From CALMFT01 sp041674565 (GTDB lineage: Bacteria; Patescibacteriota; Gracilibacteria; Absconditabacterales; Absconditicoccaceae), in NCBI GenBank assembly GCA_041674565.1, contig JBAYVQ010000031.1:1-9908 (forward strand): a stretch of DNA of 9,908 nt, given 5' to 3'. A program made the position numbers and the translations under genes. Each line of letters opens with the position of its first letter. Within the stretch, counting starts at the first letter, position 1. Below the pieces are notes generated by a model. It had not been told where the DNA came from. It ran no database searches and saw only the letters and a program-made list of their open reading frames with translations. Of this stretch, positions 1 to 8,279 are shown one piece after another.

Positions 1-1
1 C

Positions 2-1252
2 ACCCAAAAAACGCTAGATGGCCTCCTGGTACAGTCTCAGCATCTTTCTCAGTTTCATTGCGATCGTATAGATGCAGACTGCCCTTTCATTAGTCAGATC
101 AATGCATGATCCTTATCCAAATTGGATACCCAAATACAGCAAACAAAAGAGCAGCTTGCAGTGTTGCAGGCTAAGATGACAGATACTGGCGCACAACTAC
201 AACCCAAACAAGAAGAGCTTACTCAATTGTATAACGCAAAAGGTGTAGTGAGTTACGAAGGTTTCCAGCCACAACGTACCGAGTATTTGAATACGCTGTG
301 TGTCATAAGTGATCTAGAACTTGGTGACAATACATCTGGTGACCAATTACAAACCGCCACTCTCGAACAGCAACAAAAACGTTTGCAAGAACAGATCGCA
401 ACCATAAGATCTGATTATATATTATTGAATGATGTCATTTCTTTGTCTGATCGTGACCGTTATGTGCAACTCACTGTATCTGGGAAAGAGCTAGATGCAA
501 ATATCTTGCTTACGCAGCAGCGTGTCCAGCAACAACAATCCAAGCTACAAGAGTATCATACGCTACTTTCACAATGCGATCAGGTTGCTGCTGAGCTGCT
601 ACTAGATCAAAATAAATACAACGAACAGAGTCAGATTATAATATATAAACAATGACTCCTTAATGAGTCTGTGTATATTCAACTACCAAAACTATCAGAA
701 AGCACCAAATATCTAGAACAGCTGGTCCACAAGTCGCAAGACCTTTACGCAGAAAAAAAAAGAATAGAAGAGAAAACTCTATTTGTGAAGCAACAATTGG
801 ACATAGCCAGTGATTTGCACAGCATCTTTAGTAAAGAACTCACCTTGTATGTGTTACAGTCCTATATACCAGTGCTCAATGATTACATCAATGCGTTTCT
901 TGCTAAAGTCGTAGATATTCAATTATCTATCCAAATTGGGCCAGATGGTGATGAGTTGGTATTAACAGTTGAAGATGAGCGCGGTATAAGAGAGGTGAAG
1001 TCTCTCAGTGGTGGACAGAAAACCGTGCTCAGACTATGCTGGATACTTGCTACCAGTGTGGTATTTGGTAATTCCTTTTTGCTACTTGATGAGACTATAA
1101 ACAATATTGATAATGATATCGTTGCCAGGGTTTCAGAGTTGTTGTCTGACTATGTCAAACAGCATAATATAACATTCTATGTTGTGACACATAGCGAACA
1201 AATTCAGCAAATGACAATGCGAGATGATACCATAATATTATGAAGCAAATAG
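2..1252 (+). CDS. Rad50/SbcC/SMC-type ABC ATPase, C-terminal part (5' end outside window)
   Basis: The reading frame is open from the window edge to TAG at 1250-1252 (416 residues) if the in-frame TGAs at 107, 653 and 1241 are read as glycine. Under the standard code it would look like two unrelated pieces. The first ~280 residues are Gln/Glu/Lys/Leu-rich and look like coiled coil. The C-terminal third is an ABC head domain: signature LSGGQ near 993 nt, a Walker B FLLLDE with D-loop (NNID) near 1075-1110, and an H-loop THS near 1188. The N-terminal nucleotide-binding half would lie upstream. A CPFI sequence near 82-93 nt could be a remnant of the CxxC zinc hook, but the second cysteine is missing. 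The likely role is DNA end or strand-break processing, by family analogy. The exact subfamily (SbcC, Rad50, RecN-like) cannot be fixed from this part. CGA at 1220 is probably Trp here. Confidence 0.8.
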
Positions 1253-1535
1253 TAGATTTTCTCATAAGCTGCTTACTATATATAATGTAATCTGATATTG
1301 TCAATTTCTTGTTGTCATACTTGTCACAAAACCATTTGTTGCTAGTAGTACTGTGTAGTGATACTGACTTTGACAGTCATCTGTCGCATCTATCGTGTCT
1401 GACATATGCACTATGTGCTATATAGGGCTTGAAAATAGCTGCGTATTGGTTACTGAAAAAGTGAGTCTGTGTGGAGACACAGCAATAGTCATCACGACTA
1501 TCTTTTACATTTATATTTATTTTACCTATTTGCGG
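1253..1535 (+). promoter_or_regulatory. Non-coding leader/promoter region of the S-layer gene
   Basis: These 283 nt between the ATPase stop and the signal-peptide ATG hold no convincing gene. Candidate -10 elements are TATAAT at 1281-1286 (no good -35) and an extended TGcTATATA at 1416-1424. A TTGACA lies at 1370-1375, inside a small TGACT/AGTCA hairpin, but has no good partner -10. The last ~35 nt before the ATG are T/A-rich and unstructured and contain no Shine-Dalgarno sequence. A long leader would suit a highly expressed surface-protein gene. The promoter position is uncertain. Confidence 0.4.
1467..1501 (+). other. Two adjacent hairpins in the S-layer 5' leader
   Basis: The first is CTGTGT, loop GGAG, ACACAG (1467-1482), a perfect 6-bp stem. 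The second is ATAGTC, loop ATCAC, GACTAT (1485-1501), also a perfect 6-bp stem, two bases downstream. A pyrimidine/AT-rich stretch follows to the start codon. They could stabilise the mRNA or expose the start region. Function is inferred only from position. Confidence 0.45.
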
Positions 1536-4500
1536 ATGAAAAAATTGGTATTGTCAGTGTTATCTGCAGTGTTGTTCGCTGGAAGCTTCTTGGGAGCTGC
1601 TCCACTCGTTCAAGCTGCATATGACCAAGAGTACTTAGACGCTTTCGAGCGAGCTAAGGAGAATGGATTGACGAGTATGTCTGATGCAGACGCTTTCGGT
1701 CCATACAGAAGTTTGACTAGACAAGAGTGGTCAAAATTCATTGGTACATTTGGTGAAGATTTCCTTTGCTTGGAAACTAATCCAGATACTACTTGTGAAT
1801 TCGCTGACGCTGAAGACGTAAGTCCTTACTTGTCAGCTGCTGTTATGAAAGCTTGTGAGCTTGGTCTCATGAGAGGAAGTAACGGTAGTTTCTATCCAAA
1901 TACTTTTGTATCTAAGGCGCAAGTTTTGGCTACATTGGTAAGAGGTATGGCAGACTACATGGATGAAACAGTTTCTCCATGGTATGCTAACTATCACGCT
2001 TATGCATTGGAAAATGGTATTACTACTGTTACTGATGTAAACAGCTTTGATAGACCAGTTTCTAGAGCTGAAGCAGTAATTATGCTTTACAGATCTAGAG
2101 ATTACGAATGTGATTTCGATACTGTAGACGGTACTGGTTCTACTGTTCCTACTCCAATTGGAACAAACAGAGCTAAGCTCGTTAGAAACAGTGACTCTCC
2201 TATGGGTCAAAATGGTACTATTTACATCGGTAATACATCTTACAACAACGAAGTGTTGAAGTTTGACGTAACTGCTGATGAAAATGGTAACTTGACTACT
2301 GTAACTATCAAACTTGATGACTCTCTTATGGATAGGAGATATGTTCAGGTTTCGATAGCTAACGACGATGGTGTTAAGGTAACTAATTCTAGAACCTTCA
2401 ACAACTTTTCTGAAGCCATCTTGAGTTTCACTACTCCAGTTGCTTTGAGAAAGAATGAGTTGAAATCTTTCTGGGTGATGTTTGATTCTTTGACAGGTTC
2501 TTCTGTAAATCAGAGAGGTACAGTTAAAGTAACTAACGCTACGTTGTCAAACGGTACTGTTGCTGTAGATGATGGTGTTATATCAGCTGCAATTCAGACT
2601 ATCGACATCTCTAATCAATCTAGAATTACATTTACTGCACAAGGCGGTGCTGGTATGACTGGAGCAATCTGGACAGGCGCTAACTCTTGTACTCTTTCTA
2701 CTTACGTGTATGTTGGTGATACTAACAAACTTATCGGTAGATTCAGCTTGGAGAACAATAGTTCTTCTAAGGCAGTAGACGTTAAGTCTATTAGATTGAA
2801 GTCATCTAAGAGTTTGAATGGTATTGTTGGAAACTTGAGACTTGAAGTAGGTACTGGTGTTGTCCCAGCTACAGTAAGTGTTGACGGTAAATTCGTTACA
2901 TTTGTATTGTCTAGCTATACACTCCCTTATTCTACTACAAGATCATTCTACATCAAGGGTGATATCATTGGTGGAGACAAAGATGATCCAATAGAGTTCT
3001 ATTTGGATGACGCGTCAGATATTACAGCTAGAGAAGCTGATTCTATGCTCAGTGTGAATGTCACAAGACATTCTAATAGCTATGCTTCTGCATTGTACTG
3101 TGTGAAAGAAGGAAGTAACTCTATCGTAAGAGCTGATACTGTTACTAACATGAACGTTCCTACAAGAGAGCCATTGGTATTTGGTCTTAGAGCTAATGTA
3201 AACACTAAATCTGCTATCAGAACAGAGAAGATTAGAGTATACATTGATAACAAGACTAGTACTGGTACTTACACAACTCCAGAAAGAAGTGCTGAAAACT
3301 TCAGACTCTACGTAAACAACATTATGGTAGATTCTACAAGTAACGTACTTGGTTCAGCTGTTTGTGAAGGTACTGCTGGTGTAACTAGTACAAACACATG
3401 TTATATTGAATTCAACTACTACGGAGATTTCGTAGCAGGTGTAAACACTCTTGAAGTAAGATTTGATACTCTCTCTAGCGCTACTGCTGGTGACAGAATT
3501 AGATTTAGAATAGACGCAAACAGTTTTGCATTTGCTGGAAACGCTGAATATGTTTCTACACAAAACAACGTTGTTGCTTCTGACTTCAATGGTACTGCAG
3601 TTGGTTCTGAGATGATCATTACTAACGCATCTGTAGACAATATCTCTAGAACAGATAATTTCTCTAATGGTAAGATCATGGTTGCTGAGTCTACTGACTT
3701 CGTAGCTTTGAGATTTGCTGCTAGAGCGAACAATGTAAGAGACTTGGTATTGAATGGATTCAAGGTAAACTTGAACTTCATCAATCCTACTTCTTCTTCA
3801 AACAGTAACTACGTATCTGATGTTATGGCTTACGTGGATGGTGTATTGGTTGCTACTCAAGCATTCAACAATGGTACAACTGCTACATTCAACTCACTTG
3901 GTATTATTATTCCAAAGGGAACCTCTAAAGAGATCACTTTGAAAGTAACAACTACCTCTAGCCATCCATCTTCTTCTAGTACTGGTGATGTATTCTATAC
4001 TATAGATACATTCGATCTTGATGATACTAACGGTAACAGTGTTACTGGTCCTGGATCATTGACTGGTGCTCAATTGGATGTAGTATCTAGTATCGCTGTG
4101 CAATGTAAGAACGTAAGCCCAATCGCTTCTTCTATCATTCCATTGTCTACTATTGCTGTTCCAGTTGCAAACTTCGAATTCAAATCTGATAACGGTAACG
4201 CAGTTATCAATGAATTATCATTGGTAAACTTGTCAGGATCTCAAAATTCTGTACCAAGCGCTTATAGTACTACTACTTTGGCTGCTTCAGGATTTGATAT
4301 TTCTGCTGATGGTATCGTATTAGAATTGTACGTTGGTAACACTAAAGTCGGTGAAGCTACACTTATCAATGCTATTGCTTACGCAATCGGATTGAACGGT
4401 GGTGCTGGTATCGTATTGCCAAACAACAGTGCTGTAACTGTACAAGTAAGAGCTAAGTTGTTGAATCCATTGGGTTCATACGCTTCTACTAGAACATTGA

Positions 4501-5195
4501 GACTTGGTGTAGTTCCTTCTACAAACTTCTCATTGGTTGGTGGTACAGCTCAAACTATGGTTTCAGCTCAAAATAGTTCAGCTTCTGCAACTCTTGGTGT
4601 TTGTACTGGTGTGGCTAATAGCCAAATCATAAGATCAACAAGATTGTCACTTGCTGTTAATGCTCCATCTTCAGTTGTGTCTCCAGTGGTTTCTGCGGGT
4701 ACTGATGTATTCGCTGTAAGAGCTACTGCTGATGCTGCTGGTTCAGTATTGCTTAAAAAATTAACATTTAATGTTGCTGTTACTTCTGGTACAACTGTTA
4801 CTGCTAGTAACTTCACATTGAGAGCTAATGGAACTAAGCTTACTAATGGAACAGACATCGATTGTGTTTACTCTGGTACTACTTCTACTGTAACTTGTGT
4901 ATTTACTGGTGGATATGCTGAAGGTTACTCTGTAGCTGCAGGCTCTACTACTGAATTCAAGCTTACTGTAGACTCTGCTGCAATTACTGTTGCAACAGCT
5001 GGTTCTATCTCTGTAAACATGACTCAACAGTCTACAAACACTACTCCGTCTACATACTCTACTTTGAGTACTGCTAGCACTTCAGTAGTGTGGAGTGATC
5101 AATCAGAAGTAGGTCATGGTTTGACTACGTCTGACTGGTTCACTGATGCAGGTATGACAATTGACTCTTATAGTCAAACATACTACAGAAACTAA
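1536..5195 (+). CDS. Secreted S-layer-like surface protein with SLH-type N-terminus and Ig-like repeats
   Basis: This 1219-residue protein probably coats the cell surface. I chose the ATG at 1536 because it opens a classic signal peptide: MKK, a hydrophobic core, and a cleavage site after PLVQA near residue 27. An in-frame ATG at 1395 would put 47 unlikely residues in front. Residues ~28-190 contain three SLH-like segments, with FADAEDVSPYLSAAV and a pattern of acidic turns and helices ending in RAEAVIMLYR. The rest is Thr/Ser/Asn/Val-rich beta structure in six diverged units of about 165 residues. Cysteine pairs about 13-14 residues apart, one in unit 3 and one near the C-terminus, may form disulfides. 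The C-terminus (WSDQS...SDWFTDAGM) looks like a conserved tail. Arg is almost always AGA. There is no in-frame TGA and only one CGA (1650), at a position where SLH domains often carry Trp. Gene end TAA, followed directly by a terminator, so probably monocistronic. Confidence 0.85.
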   Translation: MKKLVLSVLSAVLFAGSFLGAAPLVQAAYDQEYLDAFERAKENGLTSMSDADAFGPYRSLTRQEWSKFIGTFGEDFLCLETNPDTTCEFADAEDVSPYLSAAVMKACELGLMRGSNGSFYPNTFVSKAQVLATLVRGMADYMDETVSPWYANYHAYALENGITTVTDVNSFDRPVSRAEAVIMLYRSRDYECDFDTVDGTGSTVPTPIGTNRAKLVRNSDSPMGQNGTIYIGNTSYNNEVLKFDVTADENGNLTTVTIKLDDSLMDRRYVQVSIANDDGVKVTNSRTFNNFSEAILSFTTPVALRKNELKSFWVMFDSLTGSSVNQRGTVKVTNATLSNGTVAVDDGVISAAIQTIDISNQSRITFTAQGGAGMTGAIWTGANSCTLSTYVYVGDTNKLIGRFSLENNSSSKAVDVKSIRLKSSKSLNGIVGNLRLEVGTGVVPATVSVDGKFVTFVLSSYTLPYSTTRSFYIKGDIIGGDKDDPIEFYLDDASDITAREADSMLSVNVTRHSNSYASALYCVKEGSNSIVRADTVTNMNVPTREPLVFGLRANVNTKSAIRTEKIRVYIDNKTSTGTYTTPERSAENFRLYVNNIMVDSTSNVLGSAVCEGTAGVTSTNTCYIEFNYYGDFVAGVNTLEVRFDTLSSATAGDRIRFRIDANSFAFAGNAEYVSTQNNVVASDFNGTAVGSEMIITNASVDNISRTDNFSNGKIMVAESTDFVALRFAARANNVRDLVLNGFKVNLNFINPTSSSNSNYVSDVMAYVDGVLVATQAFNNGTTATFNSLGIIIPKGTSKEITLKVTTTSSHPSSSSTGDVFYTIDTFDLDDTNGNSVTGPGSLTGAQLDVVSSIAVQCKNVSPIASSIIPLSTIAVPVANFEFKSDNGNAVINELSLVNLSGSQNSVPSAYSTTTLAASGFDISADGIVLELYVGNTKVGEATLINAIAYAIGLNGGAGIVLPNNSAVTVQVRAKLLNPLGSYASTRTLRLGVVPSTNFSLVGGTAQTMVSAQNSSASATLGVCTGVANSQIIRSTRLSLAVNAPSSVVSPVVSAGTDVFAVRATADAAGSVLLKKLTFNVAVTSGTTVTASNFTLRANGTKLTNGTDIDCVYSGTTSTVTCVFTGGYAEGYSVAAGSTTEFKLTVDSAAITVATAGSISVNMTQQSTNTTPSTYSTLSTASTSVVWSDQSEVGHGLTTSDWFTDAGMTIDSYSQTYYRN

Positions 5196-5219
5196 TTCAT
5201 GTAGTTTCCGTATCACAAG

Positions 5220-5249
5220 AAACCTATCTCGCAAGAGATAGGTTTTTTT
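5220..5249 (+). terminator. Rho-independent terminator of the S-layer gene
   Basis: A perfect 10-bp stem, AACCTATCTC (5221-5230) with GAGATAGGTT (5235-5244), closes a GCAA (GNRA-type) tetraloop and runs into seven consecutive T (5243-5249). It begins 25 nt after the TAA. In the opposite direction the same stem is followed by a poorer T run (TTTCTT), so it may also act weakly on the convergent photolyase transcript. Confidence 0.93.
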
Positions 5250-5309
5250 GTTTGTATATTTTGTATCTTTTTTGCCTTTCGGCTTTTTCGCTTTCCTGCC
5301 TTTGAGCCT
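5250..5309. other. Convergent intergenic spacer, pyrimidine-rich on + strand
   Basis: This short spacer lies between the S-layer terminator and the photolyase stop codon. It is T/C-rich on the + strand. GCCTTT occurs at 5274-5279, 5298-5303 and 5306-5311 (the last overlapping the photolyase stop), giving weak hairpin potential. No gene is visible. Confidence 0.4.
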
Positions 5310-6635
5310 TTAGTTATAGTACGTCTGCTTTGCTAGCTTGCTGTTCGCGTAGTGGTCTAGTATGGGCTTGTGATACGATAAGGAGTGGGTGAGTGGGTCG
5401 TGGATAGCCGCCAAGGATTGGCCCTGTAGTTCTGGTAGATAGCGGAGTATATACTGTGCTTGAGGGTCGAATTTTTGTGACTGTAAGATAGGATTGAATA
5501 TCCTGAGCGGTTTGGGGTCGGCACCGACGGATGCTGATCGTTGCCAGTTGCCTATATTGACGTTGGTATCGTAATCCAATAAGTACTTTGCGAATCGTTG
5601 TTCCCCTAGTCTTCGATCCATCAACATGTCTTTGGTAAGAAAACTTGCTACTACCATACGCACTCTGCCATGCATTCGATTTTCTTCCTGCAACTGCCTC
5701 ATGCCTGCGTCCACAATGGGGTATCCAGTCTCGCCTGCACATCGTTTCTTAAACAACGCTTCGTTGTGTTGTCGCTTAATATGTCTTCTTTTTTCCTGAA
5801 ACTCTTGGACTCGTACCTGAGGATGATAATGGGCAATATGCTGCCAAAATTCTCTTCGTGCCAACTCGTTGGTATAGCTAGGATATGCTTTGCTGTGTTG
5901 ATAGACTTCTCTGATAGATATCAATCAAAATCTGATATAGGGAGATAGTTGTGAAGTACCAGATAGACTAGGTATGTTTCTTTCTGATTCATAGTGATCT
6001 AGGTGGATATCGTGTAACAATTGTGATCTATCTTTGGCTTTCCATCGACATAAATTTGTCTCTCACAATCATTTGGCAATCGAGTCTATGCTATGCTCAG
6101 GTTCCTTCAAAATACTTGCTATCTTGGGCGGCGTATTATGAAGAACTGGTGGATTGTTTTCTAGGCACTTGTACCACCATTTGGAAAATGGAGTGAATAC
6201 TTTTCTTTCTGGAAGTTCTTGAGGATCTACCAGTAAAAAATCTTTACAAGCATGATAGTCTATCTCATGATCATGACAATGCTGTTCGACAGTTCTATCC
6301 CTCGTAACACTGCCGTAACCATACGACTTGTTGTGATAGAGTGCTTGTATGTCGTATTGTTTGATAAGCTGAGGTATAATGTGTGATGCTTTGCCATAGT
6401 AACAATGTAATCTGCTTCCTGATTGTTGGAGTTGTGCATCGAGCTGTTTTATACTCTCCAACAAAAATCACAGTCTTTTGTCATGAGCGGGTGATTTTCC
6501 AAGTATATCGCTGTCAAAGATGAAGATAGGTAAAATTTGTTTGGAGGCTGCTATGGCTTCATGAAGACCATGATTATCATGAGTTCTCAAATCCTGACGA
6601 AACCAAAAGATGCTGTTATTGTAAAGCTTAGTCAC
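5310..6635 (-). CDS. phr: Deoxyribodipyrimidine photo-lyase / cryptochrome-family protein
   Basis: A light-driven flavoprotein that repairs UV pyrimidine dimers. It has 441 residues from a GTG start at 6635, normal for the family. The start is uncertain: no ATG or SD lies nearby. The antenna domain opens with FWFRQDLR (residues 10-17). The FAD/catalytic domain has TSQLSPYIRFG (TGA-encoded Gly237), ELA-x-REF, GETGYPIVDAGMRQL, MHGRVRMVVASFLTKD, and NIGNWQ-x-SASVGADPKPLRIFNP. Four TGAs (6468, 6069, 6063, 5925) must be read as Gly. CGA falls at residues 260, 288, 298, 320, 341, 347 and 366, where the family has Trp (WREF, IKW, KWC, NWMH, DWR, QWF, WQW). Residues 260 and 366 correspond to E. coli W277 and W384, which sandwich the dimer. 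Read as Trp the enzyme looks complete; read as Arg it looks dead. It is the last gene of the minus-strand cluster, 35 nt after truB. CPD versus (6-4) specificity is not decidable. Confidence 0.93.
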
Positions 6636-6670
6636 GATGTATTGACCGAGATAAATGAGTTTGCAATTTT

Positions 6671-7372
6671 TTATTCATGAGAAATAATCTGAAAAGGAAT
6701 TTTACTAGCGCTATCGGGGTGAGTTATGCGATTCAGATTATAAATATCTATGGATGTTCTTTGTAGCGCAGTAAGAATGCCGCCCAATCCATACTGCAAT
6801 CCGAGCCAATGTGCTATCGATCTAATGTAGGTGCCTGATCAAACTTCACACTCGATGACGATAGTTGGGGCCGCATACTCCAGGATCGTGATGCTGTGCA
6901 TGACCATATCTTTGGATAGTGCTAGGTCAGTGCCTTGTCTGGCTAAGTCATAGAGTTTTTTACCTTTTACTTTCTTGGCAGAAAATCATGGAAGTGGCAA
7001 TGAAATTCATGTATCGGAGCGCAGTGCTTGTAGTGCTTTATCCAAATGTTCTTTGCTGGGTCGTGATATGCGATTTCAGTCTATTGTGCATCACTGTATA
7101 TCATACTCATATTGAGTGAACTGCTCTCGGTAGTCCATATCTCGTGTGTCTGATTGCTTACTCAAATCAATAGTAGCGATATAGGATTTGTCTTTGCCAG
7201 TAAGATCGTGCAGCTTCTTAGTGTCATCATCCGTAGCCAGTATCATAAGCCCTGTAGCCATGGGGTCCAATGTGCCGCTATGTCAGCATTTTTTGCTTTT
7301 GGTAAAATGCTTGATGTACTGTACCACGTCATTGCTTGTTCGTCCAGATGGTTTATTTGCGAGGATTATCAT
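6671..7372 (-). CDS. truB: tRNA pseudouridine(55) synthase TruB
   Basis: It isomerises U55 to pseudouridine in the T-loop of tRNAs. The 233-residue protein is short for the family and appears to lack a C-terminal PUA domain. It opens with ANKPSG-x-TSNDVV, where CGA at residue 11 is the conserved Trp of the KPxGWTS motif. The catalytic loop GHSGTLDPMATG follows with Asp36. Further on come SAKKVKGKKLYDLARQG and the GSGTYIRSIA motif. Six TGAs (7283, 7091, 7076, 7007, 6986, 6839) are glycine, including the Gly before HSGTLDP and the first Gly of GSGTYIR. By my count 6 of 17 glycines use TGA. The ATG at 7372 is the only sensible start. The TAA is at 6671-6673. A heptamer tandem repeat lies immediately upstream of the start. 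Confidence 0.96.
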
Positions 7373-7379
7373 GATATGA

Positions 7380-7414
7380 GTTATAAGTTCTAAGTTCTAA
7401 GTTATAAGTTGTTT
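7380..7414. repeat. 7-bp tandem repeat, four units plus a decayed fifth
   Basis: On the + strand the units are GTTATAA, GTTCTAA, GTTCTAA, GTTATAA, then GTTGTTT (decayed). The array fills most of the 40-nt gap between the stop of the deoxyribosyltransferase-like gene and the truB start, and its last bases overlap the upstream TAA. It could be replication slippage, or a recognition site on RNA or DNA. The unit order is symmetric (A, B, B, A). Confidence 0.9.
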
Positions 7415-7784
7415 ACAGTGATTGAAATAGCAATAGGTTATCCAGCGGTATGATCTGTTGTGCATAGCAATCCAGTGCTATATCGTGGGTTAGTTCTGAG
7501 AAGATGATTGTTTTATTCAGTGCTATAGCATATCCTAGTTCCACTTTGCAACTAGTGCCCATATAACCGTTGGGTGTCAGAAAGTACACGATATCTGATT
7601 GCTTGATTGCCTCGTAGTGTTCTAGAGCAAGTTGTTTTGACTGCTCCATAGACAAATCTTCGCCCGATACGATATTATCTCCATTGGGAAATTGAGCTTG
7701 AGCTCAGAGCTCCTGTAAGCTGTGCAATGTATTTTGGATGTCTTGTATGAACTTCATACTTCCCGATAGTACCACTGTTTTCAT
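7413..7784 (-). CDS. Nucleoside 2-deoxyribosyltransferase-like protein
   Basis: 123 residues from ATG at 7784 to TAA at 7413-7415, intact only if TGA at 7704 is glycine (LQELGAQ). Features match the nucleoside 2-deoxyribosyltransferase / 2'-deoxynucleoside hydrolase superfamily: a Rossmann-like start (KTVVLSGSMKF), an Asp-containing strand SDIVYFLTPNGYMGTS, then KVELGYAIALNKTIIF, where the Glu is the probable nucleophile by family analogy. Members transfer or hydrolyse deoxyribose from nucleosides in salvage or pool cleaning. The substrate here is unknown. It begins 10 nt after the smpB stop, so it is very likely co-transcribed and perhaps translationally coupled. No Shine-Dalgarno sequence is visible. 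Confidence 0.72.
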
Positions 7785-7794
7785 AACAACATAT

Positions 7795-8259
7795 TTAATT
7801 AAATCTCATGCGGGCTAATTCCTTGTCTGTCTGTCTTGCGACATCTTTCTCTTTCAGTATTTGTTTCTTATCTACTTTTTTCATGAGTTTTGCCAATCCT
7901 ATGGTGAGTTTGATATAGCCTCTGTTGGATACGTAGATATCCAGAACCTTGATCGTGAGACCTGTTTTAGTGGTCTTGTCCGTCAACTTGGCTATTTCTT
8001 TTTTGTGGAGCAAGAGCTGTCTGCTTGCTTTGGGTTCATACGAGCCGATTTGTTTTAGTGGTGTTTTTTTGTATAGTGGTATATCCATAGCTTCTAATCG
8101 TGCTTTACCATCATAACATTTCACCCGAGCATTGGTAATATTGACATAACCTCACTTGATAGATTTCACTTCGCATCACTGCAAAATGACCCCCGCAGTA
8201 TACTTCTCCTGGATCTCATAATCATGTAACACTTTTTTATTGGTGGAAATTATTTTCAT
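7795..8259 (-). CDS. smpB: SsrA (tmRNA)-binding protein SmpB
   Basis: SmpB brings tmRNA to stalled ribosomes for trans-translation. The 154 residues fit the family length. Visible blocks: HDYEIQEKYTAGVILQG-CEVKSIKGG-YVNI, IPLYKK, SRQLLLHKKEI, GLTIKVLDIYVSNRGYIK, GLAK, and a basic tail ending LARMRFN. TGAs at 8176 and 8152 encode the Gly of LQG-CEVKS (family LxGxEVKS) and the first Gly of KGGYVN. CGA at 8098 (residue 54) matches the family Trp/aromatic in GEAWL. CGG at 8125 (residue 45) matches an aromatic position (SYV/SFA). The usual LAKGKK is LAKLMKK here, a small oddity. The start is ATG at 8259, 20 nt after the glycosyltransferase stop. Confidence 0.95.
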
Positions 8260-8279
8260 GTGCTCACAGTAATGATTCT

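Noticed and set aside
2..1243. Two separate small genes or a pseudogene (open stretches 122-655 and 671-1243)
   Set aside because: Both are in the same frame, separated only by TGA at 653, and together form one coiled coil plus ABC head. UGA=Gly explains it.
1395..1535. N-terminal extension of the S-layer protein from the ATG at 1395
   Set aside because: It would place 47 residues, including a Tyr/Ile-rich stretch, before a textbook signal peptide starting at 1536.
1833..5027. Antisense open frames under the S-layer gene
   Set aside because: They are shadows of a long Ser/Thr-rich gene with strong codon bias, and show no domain or start signal of their own.
7380..7414. CRISPR array
   Set aside because: Units are 7 bp with no spacers and no cas genes nearby.
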